64,000 bases of DNA. It comes from Eunapius fragilis. Taxonomy: Eukaryota; Porifera; Demospongiae; Spongillida; Spongillidae. The notes under the pieces were generated by a model. The model saw only the letters and a program-made list of their open reading frames with translations. It was not told the DNA's origin and did no database searches. The stretch covers positions 7,500,916 to 7,564,915 of the forward strand of contig OY811981.1 of NCBI GenBank assembly GCA_963681505.1. The letters run 5' to 3'. The position numbers were made by a program, and so were the translations under genes. Positions 1 through 11,251 of the stretch are shown here, piece after piece; positions within the stretch are counted from its first letter, which is position 1; every line of letters starts with the position of its first letter.

Positions 1-1301
1 AGCGAGCTTACTTTAGGCTATCTTAGTTTTATGCCGGGTTTAAAAAGAATTAATCTCCTACCTCTTTTTTCACTCTAGAGGTTGTTGTTCCTGTTTAGTG
101 GCCACTGGTATATTCCCTGGTTGGAGACTTAGTTGTGGATTGATCACTTGTTATTGAACATTCAAAGGTGAGAGGCTTTATTTAGAACCACATAGATGTT
201 TGGGGGGTGGAAGCTGGTTTTGTGGGTAGAGGAAATACAGTAGCGGCTCACTAATCAGACCACGCGGTAATAAGACCACTTAACCGCCCGATTATAAGAC
301 CATTTCGCCAATCCGATCATTGTCTAATAAGACCACTAGTGTACATGTATAAATATTGGAGGGGTGTTTTTGTGTATCTTTCTTTCTCTGAACAGGCGAT
401 CAATGAAGTGGTTTCCTAATACAGTTGGTACCCACCATGCATTCGATTGCGGGAAAAATCGACGATCCCGTAGTAATGGAGTTAGCAATGTCTATGACAC
501 ACATGAGCTTGCTTTACAATCCTTAGCATAATTGTTCATCCTTCCAGCTGTTATTTTGTTACGATTCGTTTGTTTATCTGCTACTGGTATCCTAATCAAA
601 GTGCATTTCGAAAGGCGGGAAACTCGCCAGTAAGACCGAAACAGTTTTTTTTACCACAAGATCCGATTGTCCTGGGGTGGTCTTATTGCATGTGTATAAT
701 TATGTGATGATGATGATGTCATGTAATCCCTTAAGATAATGGATTTTGTATGCATTCAATGATTAACTACTGATTGACTTAATTCTCCATAATGTCCTTG
801 CATGCAGCAACCGACACACATAATAGCGTGCAGCTTACCAATACTAAATACTAAATCTATGGTACTACTACATACATACATGTATGACTCACTATGCCAT
901 TTAGCTAGGCCCTAGCGTACGAGAAGCTAAAACTTATAAAGCCGGCTAGCTTAGTAGCCGTTTCCGTGGATTGGGATTTCTTTTGTTGACCGTCTCCAAT
1001 GAGGTTAGAACCACATAAGGCCTGACACAAAGCTGGTGAACTATTGTGGCTATCTTAGTTGCTATTTCCTATGTTACATGTATGTACGTCGTTGTGTGTT
1101 AGGATATTAGTGGCGCTGGTTCCTCTATTCTATCTGGTTACATAGATATTTGATAACCATAGATATTTTTATCAAATATCTATGTAGATACAAATATCTA
1201 TGGTAGAACTACATGTAACTTACCTTTATCACATATAGTAAAATAAAAAACACCAATTCTTGTGCACTTTTGGTCTGTCTTTTAGCTCAAGTGCCCGTAA
1301 A
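1..1301. other. Non-coding flank with dispersed repeats
   Basis: I see no convincing coding exon here. Bases about 60-230 resemble 2008-2124 joined to 7153-7260 (shared words include GTGGATTGAT, TTTAGAACCACATA and GGAAGCTGGT). This copy therefore looks like an unoccupied version of the site where the 2125-7152 element sits. Bases about 250-690 contain repeated AATAAGACCAC words in both orientations, probably a decayed MITE. The stretch before 1302 would be promoter and 5' UTR if the exon at 1302 is real. Confidence 0.5.
1138..1210. repeat. Short AT-rich palindrome
   Basis: ACATAGATATTTGATA at the left is answered by TATCAAATATCTATGT about 20 bases later, followed by another ATATCTATGG copy. 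The segment can fold into an AT-rich hairpin. No protein is encoded; it could be a tiny MITE or simple-sequence decay. Confidence 0.6.
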
Positions 1302-1365
1302 ATGGCAGAGGAAATAGGATTATCACCACAAGAAGAGAATCAGCAAGAATCATCTCAAGACAATG
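1302..1365 (+). CDS. Possible first coding exon of the REase-kinase gene
   Basis: An ATG opens 21 codons (MAEEIGLSPQEENQQ...), acidic and glutamine-rich, and the frame reaches a good donor, G|GTATGTG. The exon ends in phase 1. Later phase-1 exons at 7732 and 7826 continue with similar hydrophilic residues, and a consistent chain (1302, 7732, 7826, 13437, 14221, 16674 and onward) can be built. That chain is inference: the exons are tiny and the distance is large. A 7-base candidate exon at 1752-1758 breaks the phase and was left out. Confidence 0.35.
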
Positions 1366-2312
1366 GTATGTGAATGTCTCCAGACCTCTAAACGAGTAGC
1401 ATTCATGCAAGCATCTATTAATGAACACATAATCAGCACAAGGTTTAATGTGTTACAGTTATTGGTGGTGTGCATAGTGATTATTAAGGAAGAAAAATGC
1501 TGTTGTACAGTACGCGTCAGAATAACGTTGGCGCCACGCATTATGGTCGAATAGTACTGCACTTTGTTCGCAACATATTGCGATCATACCTCTAAATAAT
1601 ATTACGTTCCGTTACGATTGGAAAATTTTACGTTATGGGATACTATGATGTACATTATGATATATATACCCTAAATTGAACAACAGGAGTAATAAAAACA
1701 CCAGAAAGGTCTTGTACCAATTCATTTCTTAAATTTTTATGTCCATTACAGATGCAGAGTGAGTACATGTTTTCTGCTTAAATCTGGATATGGATTTTAC
1801 TTTAATATGGATTTTACTTTAACCTCATTAGGGCAATTTGGACCTTGTGAGAGAACATCATAATTCTCGGCTCATGCCTTACATGTATATTTTGTGAATG
1901 GCAGCCATTCCCTGTAGGAGGGAAAGGTTTCCAAACTATGCATACTCTATTGCCATTTGTTAAGCAAAAGTAAATATACATGTACGTACATGTATTGCAT
2001 TGTGTGTATCCTGTACCTGTGGATTGATCGCTTATTATTGAACATATACCACTACATTTTCAAAGGTGAGGCTTTATTTTTTAGAACCACATAAAATAGG
2101 TGATGGTGTTGGGAGGGACAGGTACAGTATAGGACAACGTAGTCCGTTACTATCGTATTCCGTTACCTTCGTAACGGAATACTTTACGTTCGCGAAATGA
2201 AATTCTTAAAGCGAACAAGCTAACAATGATATTGACATGTAAACATCATATCACGTGGGAGCGGCTGGTACGCACTTGCAGCTGGAGTTTCTATTCTTCT
2301 ATTACTGCGGAG

Positions 2313-3364
2313 ATGGTATACACAACGTACGTGAAACAAAGGATTTTGTTCTACCACGAACAGGGGCGTAAGGCGCGCAGGATTAGAAACCTGTTGCTAA
2401 ACGAGGGTATACGTGCCAGTGATGTTGGTATTTACAAATTTCTTTTACGGGTAGCTAAAACAGGCTGTATTTCGCGGCGTCCTGGGTCAGGTCGTCCGAC
2501 AAAGATTACGCGTGAAGTGAAGGCGCTAGTGGAGAACTGGATGCAGAAGGATGACAAAACAACTGCCTGTCAGATACACGAACTTTGCTTGGATGGGTTT
2601 TTCGTGGGAGCGCTTATTGCCAGACCATTCGAGAAGCGAACAAAGCTAAGCGCTTAGCGTGGTGCCAGGCACACCAGCTAGACGATTTCCAAGATGTGAT
2701 TTGGACGGACGAGAGTTCCATTCAATTGGAGACGCACCGCAGAACCTGTTGTCGCAAGATTGGACAACCCGCAAAACCAAAACCAAGGTACATTGTACGC
2801 TGACCTCAAAGTGTGGTGTGTATGTAAACAGATAGTATAACTATCAGATTCTCATCCTGCATTGTTGATGACGAGGTACATGTTTCTGCTTTCAGTCCAA
2901 AGCACCCAGTGAAGGTTCACGTATGGGGTGGAATTAGTATGCGAGGGACAACTGAACTATGCATATTTGATGGTATAATGGATGCTGAACTGTACACCAA
3001 CATCTTGGATTCTTCACTGTTGCCATTTATCCAGCACAAGTACAGCGATTCTCATCGATTCATGGCTGACAACGATCCAAAACATACTTCTAAACTTGCT
3101 CAGGGCTTCCTGGCAGAAAAGAATGTGAATTGGTTTAGGACGCCAGCAGAGTCACCTGACCTGAATCCTATTGAGAACTTGTGGCATGAGTTGAAAGAGT
3201 ACATGAGAAGAGAAGTAAAGCCAAAGAACAAGGAAGAGCTCATCAATGGTATTATGAAGTTTTGGAATACAGTTACACCTGAAGTTTGCACAAAATACAT
3301 TAGACACCTTAAAAAAGTAATTCCAAAGTGTATTGAAAGACAGGGCCACCCTACTGGGTATTGA
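2313..3364 (+). pseudogene. Tc1/mariner (IS630 superfamily) transposase, damaged
   Basis: This is a cut-and-paste DDE transposase. The N-terminal half has a helix-turn-helix region followed by RRPGSGRPTKIT. The catalytic core is visible: first Asp in VIWTDESS (about 2699), second in MADNDPKH (about 3066), then SPDLNPIENLW. There are 34 residues between the second Asp and the Glu, so it is DD34E. The start chosen is ATG 2313 (MVYTTYVKQRI). Two breaks exist. Around 2580-2600 the frame shifts and roughly 30 family residues before LGWVFRGSAYC seem to be missing. At about 2790-2896 a GT-AG intron (AAG|GTACAT to TTTCAG|T) restores the frame into PKHPVKVHVWGG. The deletion and frameshift make this copy probably inactive. 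Confidence 0.8.
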
Positions 3365-3504
3365 ATTATGTATAGCAGAACATTGTACATGTATATTCAA
3401 AGTGACTTATTTATTTTGTGAAAGTCAGCTGTTACAAAGTTCTAACACACATACATTACAGCAGAGGACTATATATGCCCACACAAGGGAATATCCAAGT
3501 GCCT

Positions 3505-3905
3505 TATTCCCATATAGTGCCCATCGTTATGGCCACACCCAGGTATCTATTACGGCCAGGCGCTGTATTCCCATTTAGTGCCCATCTGTTATGGCCACAC
3601 CCAGGTATATGTTACGGCCAGGCGCCTTATTCCCATATAGTGCCCATCTGTTATGGCCACACCCAGGTATCTATTACGGCCAGGCACCTTATTCCCATAT
3701 AGTGCCCATCTGTTATGGCCACACCCAGGTATATGTTACGGCCAGGCGCTGTATTCCTATATAGTGCCCATCTGTTATGGCCACACCCAGATATATGTTA
3801 CGGCCAGGCGCTGTATTCCTATATAGTGCCCATCTGTTATGGCCACACCCAGGTATATGTTACGGCCAGGCGCTGTATTCCCATATAGTAACCATCTATT
3901 ATGGC
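3505..3905. repeat. ~62-bp tandem repeat, about 6.5 copies
   Basis: The unit runs CCCATATAGTGCCCATCTGT, then TATGGCCACACCCAGGTA, then TATGTTACGGCCAGGCGC, and repeats head to tail with few changes. The period is not a multiple of three and stops differ between frames, so the open frames across it are incidental. It lies between the transposase and the BEN-like gene of the surrounding element. Confidence 0.85.
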
Positions 3906-3991
3906 TACACCCTGCCTTGCCCATCTGACTAACACAAAAGGATATAGTGATTATTAAACATGTACACCAAATACATACACAACAGATCAAG

Positions 3992-6768
3992 TCAAACAAT
4001 GCTACCCCTTCTTGCTCTAGTGCAACCATGTCCAATTGAGTCCATACATCTTGTCCATAGTGGCTCAAATTCAAAAGGGGTGCTCCAATACTTGCTACAT
4101 TTACTATTATTAGTATACAAAAATAACTTTAGTTCATTAAGTTCAGTAATGGGTAATCCTTTAAAACCTGCACACCCTAATACTGTGCATTGTGCCATTA
4201 CAGGCAACCCAAAATACGCATCTACTGCAAGTTTTAATGCCAGTGTGTGCAATTTGCTTTCTGTCACTAACTTTGGGTACAACTGTACTACTACTTCAGG
4301 ACTTCTAAGTATGCTTTTATTTATTACTGAAGATGGTAAATGGTTTACACCTTGTATTGGTATGCACCTTGGCCTTCCCACTGCTGTGATGCTAGTTTCA
4401 CCGGCTAGTGGAGAGTTGCTAATGCTAGAGGAGGTTTCAGTTGGTGTTGTTGGTGCCTGTTGCATTGGGGGATAAAATGGTGACAGCTGAGATGGTGGGA
4501 AAAGTGGTGAGTTCTGAGATGGTGGAAAAAACGATGATAGCTGCGATGGTGGTAGGGATGGTAGCTGCCATAGGTTCTCTTGTGGTGGCCATTCCTGCCA
4601 TTGGGTTGATGTTCTTGGTCGGGATTGCCGATCACTCCTGCTCTGCAGTAGCTCGGCCAAGTGCTGGTGCATGGCTTCATGTCCCGTCCAATCTGTTTCA
4701 CTTTTTATAAGGTTGCAGTTATTAAAGTTGAGTTGTACACAATGACGGTACTCTCACCTGCATCAGCTACCTGAGAATCTTCTCGTGAATAAGAGGAAAA
4801 AAACTGTGGACGATACGGTGGTTGTAGCGGTGATGGAGTTCTAGATAAGGGAGATGACACACTGGGAAAACATAGAGTTGTGGCCACTGGTTGAACTGTA
4901 GCTGAGGTGGGCACTGGTAGAGCTGTAGGTGTGGTGGCCACTGGTAGAGCTGTACATGTGGTGGCCACTGGTAGAGCTGTAGGTGTGGTGGGCACTGGTA
5001 GAGCGGTAGGTGTGGTGGGCACTGTTAGAGCTGTAGGTGTGGTGGGCACTGGTAGAGCGGTAGGTGTGGTGGCCACTGGTAGAGCTATAGGTGTGGTGGG
5101 CACTGGTAGAGCTGTAGGTGTGGCCACTGGTAGAGCTGTAGGTGTGGTGGGCACTGGTAGAGCTGTAGGTGTGGTGGGCACTGGTAGAGCTGTACATGTA
5201 GGTGTGGTGGTCACTGGTAGAGCGGTAGGTGTGGTGGGTACTGGTAGAGCTGTAGGTGTGGTGGGCACTGGTAGAGCGGTAGGTGTGGTGGCCACTGGTA
5301 GAGCTGTAGGTGTGGTGGGCACTGGTAGAGCTGTAGGTGTGGTGGGCACTGGTAGAGCTGTAGGTGTGGTGGCCACTGGTAGAGCTGTACATGTGGTGGC
5401 CACTGGTAGAGCTGTAGGTGTGGTGGGCACTGGTAGAGCGGTAGGTGTGGTGGGCACTGTTAGAGCTGTAGGTGTGGTGGGCACTGGTAGAGCAGTAGGT
5501 GTGGTGGCCACTGGTAGAGCTATAGGTGTGGTGGGCACTGGTAGAGCTGTAGGTGTGGCCACTGGTAGAGCTGTAGGTGTGGTGGGCACTGGTAGAGCTG
5601 TAGGTGTGGTGGGCACTGGTAGAGCTGTAGGTGTGGTGGGCACTGGTAGAGCTGTAGGTGTGGTGGTCACTGGTAGAGCGGTAGGTGTGGTGGGCACTGG
5701 TAGAGCTGTAGGTGTGGTGGGCACTGGTAGAGCGGTAGGTGTGGTGGCCACTGGTAGAGCTGTAGGTGTGGTGGGCACTGGTAGAGCTGTAGGTGTGGTG
5801 GGCACTGGTAGAGCTGTAGGTGTGGTGGCCACTGGTAGAGCTGTACATGTGGTGGCCACTGGTAGAGCTGTAGGTGTGGTGGGCACTGGTAGAGCGGTAG
5901 GTGTGGTGGGCACTGGTAGAGCGGTAGGTGTGGTGGGCACTGTTAGAGCTGTAGGTGTGGTGGGCACTGGTAGAGCAGTAGGTGTGGTGGCCACTGGTAG
6001 AGCTATAGGTGTGGTGGGCACTGGTAGAGCTGTAGGTGTGGCCACTGGTAGAGCTGTAGGTGTGGTGGGCACTGGTAGAGCTGTAGGTGTGGTGGGCACT
6101 GGTAGAGCTGTAGGTGTGGTGGTCACTGGTAGAGCTGTAGGTGTGGGCACTGATGGAATTGAGTGGCACACACATTCTACCCTACTTGAAATGACTGACG
6201 AATTGCTTGCAGAAGGAGCATGGCACAATATTTTCCCTAAACATTATACATTATTTACAGCATGTTTATAACACCTCAATCTTATACCTTTTGGTTTCAC
6301 AACTCTGGATTTTGTTACTGCTGGCTGGCTCACTTTTGCTTTCATCTTTCCTAATCATCACACAGTATTATTGTGCACGATCATTTATTCAAACCCACTC
6401 TTTTTAGCAGATGGAGCTGTGTCAGTTGGCGCATCTTCCCCTTCTGGCTGCACTTCTACTCGTTGGGAGATGAATTCAGCTTCCTTTGCCTCCACCAACT
6501 GCTTTGATCCTAATTACATTCATCATGCGGTTTGCATGTGGTTTATCGAAATCTATTGTGGTTTACCTGAAGCCAAAACGGTTCCATTGTTTACATTCCT
6601 CCAGTGCTTAATGGAACATATTGCGCCTACAGTGATGTTGCTCTGTTGCGGGGAAGTGATGCTACTGCCTCTGACAATAGATACTGTATCCTCTTCGTTC
6701 CAGAGGATAAGATGGTACAGCTCTACATTTCGAACACAAGCGGTGGTACTAAAAAGAAGCTGCGGCAC
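3992..6768 (-). CDS. Four-exon gene: Pro/Thr repeat protein with BEN-like C-terminus
   Basis: Exons on the minus strand, all in phase: exon 1 from about 6768 to 6567 (donor CAG|GTAAAC); exon 2 6509-6399 (acceptor AATTAG, donor AGA|GTGGGT); exon 3 6236-4758 (acceptor TTTAG, donor GCAG|GTGAGA); exon 4 4692-3992 (acceptor AAACAG). Introns are 57, 162 and 65 bp. Exon 1 encodes a small domain (LYHLILWNEEDTVSIV ... VGAICSIK ... NNGTVLASG). Exon 3 carries a KKRK-like basic stretch and about 45 copies of a 9-residue PTALPVPTT repeat. Exon 4 ends in a helical domain (LALKLAVDAYFG, CTVLGC, LPITELNELK, FEPLWTRCMDSIG, CTRARRG) that I read as BEN-like, hence possibly DNA-binding. No ATG is evident in the exon 1 frame, so the true start may lie in an undetected upstream exon. 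The gene sits inside the 2125-7152 transposon. Confidence 0.6.
4880..6160. repeat. 27-bp coding minisatellite with higher-order structure
   Basis: The unit is GGTGTGGTGG then GCACTGGTAGAGCTGTA, repeated about 47 times. Variants recur in the same order: the GTTAGAGC unit at about 5022, 5460 and 5942; the TACATGTGG unit at about 4950, 5390 and 5845; and a 24-bp short unit at about 5111, 5551 and 6031. This means blocks of roughly 440-480 bp were themselves duplicated. The period is divisible by three, so both strands stay open. The minus-strand reading is the coding one because the flanking splice sites phase with it. Confidence 0.9.
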
Positions 6769-7731
6769 GAAAAAAAGACTAACCTGTTTCCTTTAGGGCC
6801 ACACGCAGAGTCATTGCGCCGTACTGTGGTACTAAAAATCTTAAGGCGATGAATTCTGTCAACTCCGTTATATAGGGGTATAGACCGCGCGCGCGCGACA
6901 GTTTGTAAGGGATGTAAGGACGCGTAAAAGGCGCGCTGCAAACTGATTTGTTGTTTGTGAATTGATCCGGCGCTAAAATAAAGCACCTGCCTTGCGAACA
7001 AGACATGAAACACATGTCCGTTTCCATCGCTACGTTGTTCATTTGTATTGAACGTAATCGTTAGGAAGGTAAGATATTCCGTTACGAAAGTACTAAATTA
7101 CGTTATGTTCGTAAAAATTTCCTTTGTCCTAACTTTTTATTGACCTATACTGTATGTTTGATGGATGGAAGCTGGTGTGTAGTGAAAATAAAATACATGG
7201 ATGTGAATTTCAGCTATTTATAGGAGGGGCACTCTATTGGTTGCTGTTCCTGTTTAGTGAAGTAATAGATGTACCTATACCTGACATCAGACTAACTAAT
7301 GAATGTAGACAAGAAAGCTTTTTCTGAATGTTTATGTGATATGACTGAGTACAGGGAATGATGGCGAGGGTTAGGTACCTGACCCTAGCTTGTAAGGACT
7401 GTACCAAAAGCCAGGGATGAGATACTCTTTGAGGGTTATTTTATATGTATATTAATAATACACGCCAAAACAAGCATACAATGACACTTTATACAATACC
7501 TTTCATTATCACCAACGATCATTTGGCCTTTGTCCTCATGTCTTAATTACATTCCATCCATCCATCCATGCATCATCCATCCATCCATTCATTAGCTCTA
7601 ATGACATAAGTTTAAGGAGACCTTTTATATCCATATCCTGGTGGTTACTGTGTGTTTAAAACATTCCGTTAAGTTTGTGTTATATTATAATGTAACCTTG
7701 CCAAGAACTCTTTTTTTTCTCCATCATGCAG

Positions 7732-7758
7732 TCCAATTGGAGCATGAGCAACCTACTG
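7732..7758 (+). CDS. Possible 27-base exon
   Basis: The acceptor is CCATCATGCAG after a T-rich tract and the donor is CTG|GTAAGG. Entering in phase 1 it reads (V)QLEHEQPT and leaves in phase 1, matching the exon at 1302 upstream and the one at 7826 downstream. The exon is too short to call firmly. Confidence 0.3.
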
Positions 7759-7825
7759 GTAAGGACACCTCTTTTATATCCATGTCACATCTGTTAATGT
7801 GCTGTAAATCCTCCTTCAGCTTCAG

Positions 7826-7846
7826 GTTCAGAGACTGAGCCTCAGG
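7826..7846 (+). CDS. Possible 21-base exon
   Basis: The acceptor is CTTCAG and the donor is CAGG|GTAAGG. Phase 1 in and out, it encodes (G)SETEPQ. It lies 67 bases after the 7732-7758 exon, which would make a very short intron. Together the two suggest a hydrophilic linker built of tiny exons. Confidence 0.3.
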
Positions 7847-8068
7847 GTAAGGCGACCTTTTTATCCTTGTGGTTACTCTGTGTGTTTAAAACATGAACAT
7901 TCTGTAAAAAAAAAAGTCAGTTATAAAATCTAACCTTGTCTGTTGCAATACCTATATTAGAATACTATTTCATTCACATAAGTTGTTAGCTGGTATAGTT
8001 AAATCAACATTTTATTTGTTCAGCGAAAGAAAAGTTAAGTTGTGCTGGTACATGTAGTACGTATGAAT

Positions 8069-8653
8069 TTAAATAATTCTGCTGGGAGTGGCGCTGGAGG
8101 GGCCACCGCTGCTGGGAGTGGCGCCGGAGGGGCCACCGCTGCTGGGAGTGGCGCCGGAGGGGCCACCCCTGCTGGGAGTGGCGCCGGAGGGGCCACCGCT
8201 GCTGGGAGGTGCAGCCGGAGGGGCCACCGCTGCTGGGAGTGGCGCCGGAGGGGCCACCGCTGCTGGGAGTGGCGCCGGAGGGGCCACCGCAGCTGGGAGT
8301 GGCGCCGGAGGGGCCACCGCAGCTGGGAGTGGCGCCGAAGGGGCCACCGCTGCTGGGAGTGGCGCCGGAGGGGCCACCGCTGCTGGGAGTAGCGCTGGAG
8401 GGGCCACCGCTGCTGGGAGTGGCGCCGGAGGGGCCACCACTGCTGGGAGTGGCGCCGGAGGGGCCACCGCTGCTGGGAGTGGCGCCGGAGGGGCCACCGC
8501 TGCTGAGAGTGGCGCAGCGGCAGGTGGCAGCACTTCCGCCTCTGGAGGGGGCTGCGTAAAAGGAGTACGTGTCAGAGGACGAATTTCGTCCTTCGACTCG
8601 GCCTCCAAAAACCGGCTTCCAATGTCGTCTTCAATGGTCTCCTGATCTGACAT
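8069..8653 (-). CDS. Pro/Ala-repeat protein, paralogue of 18640-19110
   Basis: ATG at 8653 opens a 194-residue frame. It starts with an acidic 30-residue head (MSDQETIEDDIGSRFLEAES), then about 14 copies of a 10-residue PPAPLPAAVA-type repeat, then a serine-rich tail and a stop. A homologous head occurs at about 19110 on the same strand, and the upstream non-coding flanks (8654-8920 and 19111-19370) also match, so both are copies of one dispersed unit. I do not recognise the family. An acidic N-terminus of this kind could belong to a transposase, but no catalytic domain is present. A fragment or recently expanded repeat protein is equally possible. Confidence 0.45.
   Translation of the reverse strand: MSDQETIEDDIGSRFLEAESKDEIRPLTRTPFTQPPPEAEVLPPAAAPLSAAVAPPAPLPAAVAPPAPLPAVVAPPAPLPAAVAPPALLPAAVAPPAPLPAAVAPSAPLPAAVAPPAPLPAAVAPPAPLPAAVAPPAPLPAAVAPPAAPPSSGGPSGATPSRGGPSGATPSSGGPSGATPSSGGPSSATPSRII
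8085..8520. repeat. 30-bp GC-rich coding minisatellite
   Basis: The unit is GCTGGGAGTGGCGCCGGAGG plus GGCCACCGCT, repeated about 14 times with occasional changes and one 1-base slip near 8208. It is far more GC-rich than its AT-rich surroundings. The 30-bp period keeps the frame open on both strands. Confidence 0.9.
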
Positions 8654-8979
8654 CTACATGCAAATGAAAGAGAGTGTAAAAGCAACACAACAAAGAAGTT
8701 GAATTGTTTGTTACCTTTACTTGCATAAATCTTCAATATACCAGGGTTATGTGTTCAATGGAGGCATGCAGCGGCTTAAATAGTGCAATTTAATCGGTGT
8801 GCTTAAATTAATTTGTTCTAGGAAAGGCCTCCCATAATAAATGTGTTGAACAAATCAACTATGCGGTGGTAGGGGTGGGGCAGAATTAACTAACATAAGA
8901 CGGCCTGCATTTCAAATGTGTGAATGGCTAGTATTTGCTGATGTGCATGACACTGCACACAATTATGTGTAGAGGGGTG

Positions 8980-9440
8980 GTGCCACTTTAAGTATTACTC
9001 GCTCGAGAATATATATTTGCGAGTCTTGTAACGTGAGTGTAAACTTGTGGGTGAGCGGTACTGTAGCTCGCACAGCAGCGTTTGAACATAGATATAGCGT
9101 GAGTGTTGTGTGCATGGCACTGCTGCTCAAGGTGAACACTCGTGTGCGTACGTAGAACGCGCATGTTTTATTCAACTTGGCTCTGGGCACTACTAGAAAC
9201 TGGGCGGATTTTTAGTAGAGTTCTCTAGCTGTTTCTGTAGTTCTCAAGCGTATACAGTACGTACGCGACCAAACCGTATCAATTTGCTTCTGTGTGCTGC
9301 TCGCTTTCAGAGTTAGCACGACATGTAAACAGTTTAACAAAGCAATAAAAAACTCATTCCAAGAAAATGTTTCTCACTCGAGTGAGTTAAGTGCGCGAGC
9401 ACTTGATTGAGTCACGGGAGAGCCGTGCGCGAGTCGTTCC
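8980..9440. repeat. Degenerate CTCG-rich inverted-repeat sequence
   Basis: GTAAACTTGTGGGTGAGCGG then TACTGTA near 9038 resembles the right end of the MITE at 14502-14778 (GTGAACTTGTGGGTGGACGG). More CGAGTGAG-type words follow up to about 9440. This is probably a decayed copy of that MITE family. I see no coding sequence between 8660 and 9740. Confidence 0.4.
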
Positions 9441-9849
9441 CATGCCAGTATGGAGTTGTGGATGGAGAAAAACATTGGTTAGGTTAAACAGTTCCTTACT
9501 CAATTTCTTCATGGTTTCACGGCGTCATCGTTCTAGTATGCTTAAGTAAAACCTGTTTAAACGGAGTTGTGCAATTAGCGAGAAGTGAGGTACGTCTTAA
9601 TATTGTGTTTACAAAAAAAGACTTGCACTAAAACGAAATGTGACGCTACTGTACTCACTCTGCATCTGTAATGGACATAAAATTTAACAAATGAATTGGT
9701 AAAAGACCTAACAAGATCCAGACAATAAGAGGGCCCATGGGCAGTGCCGGATTAAGGGTCACTGGGGCCCCTGGACTGGTTTTTTTGAAAGGGCCCCCGC
9801 CCTTTTTTGAGTTTCAATTGTTGCGCATGGAATTAAATATATTAAATTA

Positions 9850-10918
9850 AGTGATTAGTTCTATTGTATAAGTACAAGTTGTGCAAAAAGGATTTACAAT
9901 TTTACAACTTTTCGACACTTTGCAGCCAAAATTTTTCAATAATGTCTTCAAATTCAATCTGCTGTAGCACCTCAGACTCAATTGCCATGAGTGATAGCCA
10001 GTTAAGTCTGTCTTGATGCATGCATGTTCTTTTGTCATTTTTGATAAGCTTTAGCTTGGAGAACGATCTCTCTCCTGATGCATTGGTTGCCATCAAACTC
10101 AAGTACATTTGATAAGCAATTTCAACGTTTGGAAAGGTTGATTGGAGACAATGGTTAAAAATAATGCTGTACAAATTAATAGCTATACATGTGAATGTGA
10201 ATGTACATGTCGGCATTTCCCTGTCTGAATTCAAACGTTCGATAAAACAGGAAAAGTGTTTGAACTCTTGTAGAAAGCTGAGCTCCAAGTCATTAGGATA
10301 GCATTGGAGCCGCTTTTTCTATTTCGTCTGCTCCCATGCTTCGAAATTCTGTAATAAATCTGAAGTGCTTGTACACCACATCATGCCTGTGTGCGTAACG
10401 TCAAGGCCTGTGGCAGTTTATCCAATATTGGAAGGAACACTTCGATGCGAAACTTATCATGCTGATGAAGCACCAATCCGTTAGATTCATCACCGAATTG
10501 CGTTTTTGGTTTCCTTATTCTTTTTTCGGCATCCTTATATTTAGCACTTGGATCCATTTGTTTCGCACTCATCTCAATAGCATCAAAGTTCCCTCTAAGT
10601 TCTGACACGAAGTCCTGGAGTGACTGTAGCAGTTTGACAGCTGTTCCAAGCTCAATTTCAGTACTTTGAAGAGCCATGCTAACTCTGTTATTCGCATATT
10701 ATTGATGACAAATATGATGGCCTACCTTTACCTTTGTTTCCATAGGTTTCAATGTGGTTTCTAAGAAATGGGTCAAATTTGCTTATCAGCTCAAGTACAC
10801 CGAGGTGGATTCCATTGTGTGGTGAATTAAGGATTTTATTATCTCCTCGAAGCGGCAAACCACGTTCTGATAAAAATTTAATGACAGCAACCACACGTTT
10901 TAGAATATCATGCCACAA
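9850..10918 (-). pseudogene. ZMYM1-like hAT transposase, C-terminal part
   Basis: Three minus-strand pieces read in order. 10918-10688 has RVVAVIKFLSERGLPLRGDN, SPHNGIHLGVLELISKFDPF and GKGRPSYLS, typical of the DUF4371-type region of ZMYM1-like transposases. 10677-10381 is LLQSLQDFVSELR with KRIRKPKTQFGDES. 10288-9902 ends in the hAT dimerisation domain (SLMATNASGERSFSKLKLIKN). Frame changes near 10680 and 10290-10380 break the gene. It is the likely decayed transposase of the element that surrounds it. Confidence 0.75.
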
Positions 10919-11251
10919 AAGAATTCATAGTTTGCAGACACATGTACATGTACCAAAACACTCACAACCGAAAAATAAACAAGATGAGCAATTCAATTTC
11001 ATGCGACCTTCCAAGGTGAGCTGCCTGATATGAAAAGAGGGGAAGGGGCTAAACCTAACATGTCGTTTTGCTATGCAATCTAAATTAATCTTCGTTTAAA
11101 AAAAAAAACAGAAACAATGCTTCTGATTCAATGGCTGCTTAGTCATATATGAATTAATGGCACATGAAAAATACTACATATTTAGGCAGGTTATGCATTT
11201 ATATACAAACACAATTAATTAGTGTACAGTGACATATAGTTTTAACAGAAT

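Larger units (their letters stand above)
2125..7152. mobile_element. Tc1/mariner-type transposon, 5.03 kb, with a cargo gene
   Basis: The ends begin TA|CAGTATAGG and finish CCTATACTG|TA, which gives a TA target duplication and inverted ends. Further in, both ends carry CGTAACGGAATA-like words in opposite orientation. A duplicated flank near bases 60-230 reads through the position without the insert. Inside are a plus-strand DD34E transposase remnant (2313-3364), a ~62-bp tandem repeat and a minus-strand four-exon gene with a BEN-like domain (3992-6768). The outer match is only about 9 bp before it diverges, so the ends are plausible but not certain. The alternative is a shorter transposon next to an unrelated gene. 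Confidence 0.5.

Noticed and set aside
1752..1758. 7-base micro-exon ATGCAGA between good splice sites
   Set aside because: Including it breaks the phase to the next exon at 7732.
3505..3905. CRISPR-like regular repeats
   Set aside because: Units are directly adjacent without unique spacers; ordinary tandem repeat in a eukaryotic genome.
4841..6175. Second minus-strand open frame of Ser/Thr/His/Tyr repeats
   Set aside because: Shadow frame of the same minisatellite; it does not join the flanking exons.
4907..6271. 454-residue plus-strand open frame (GTGRAVGVV repeats)
   Set aside because: It is a by-product of a 27-bp repeat whose length is divisible by three. Splice sites and flanking domains phase only with the minus strand.
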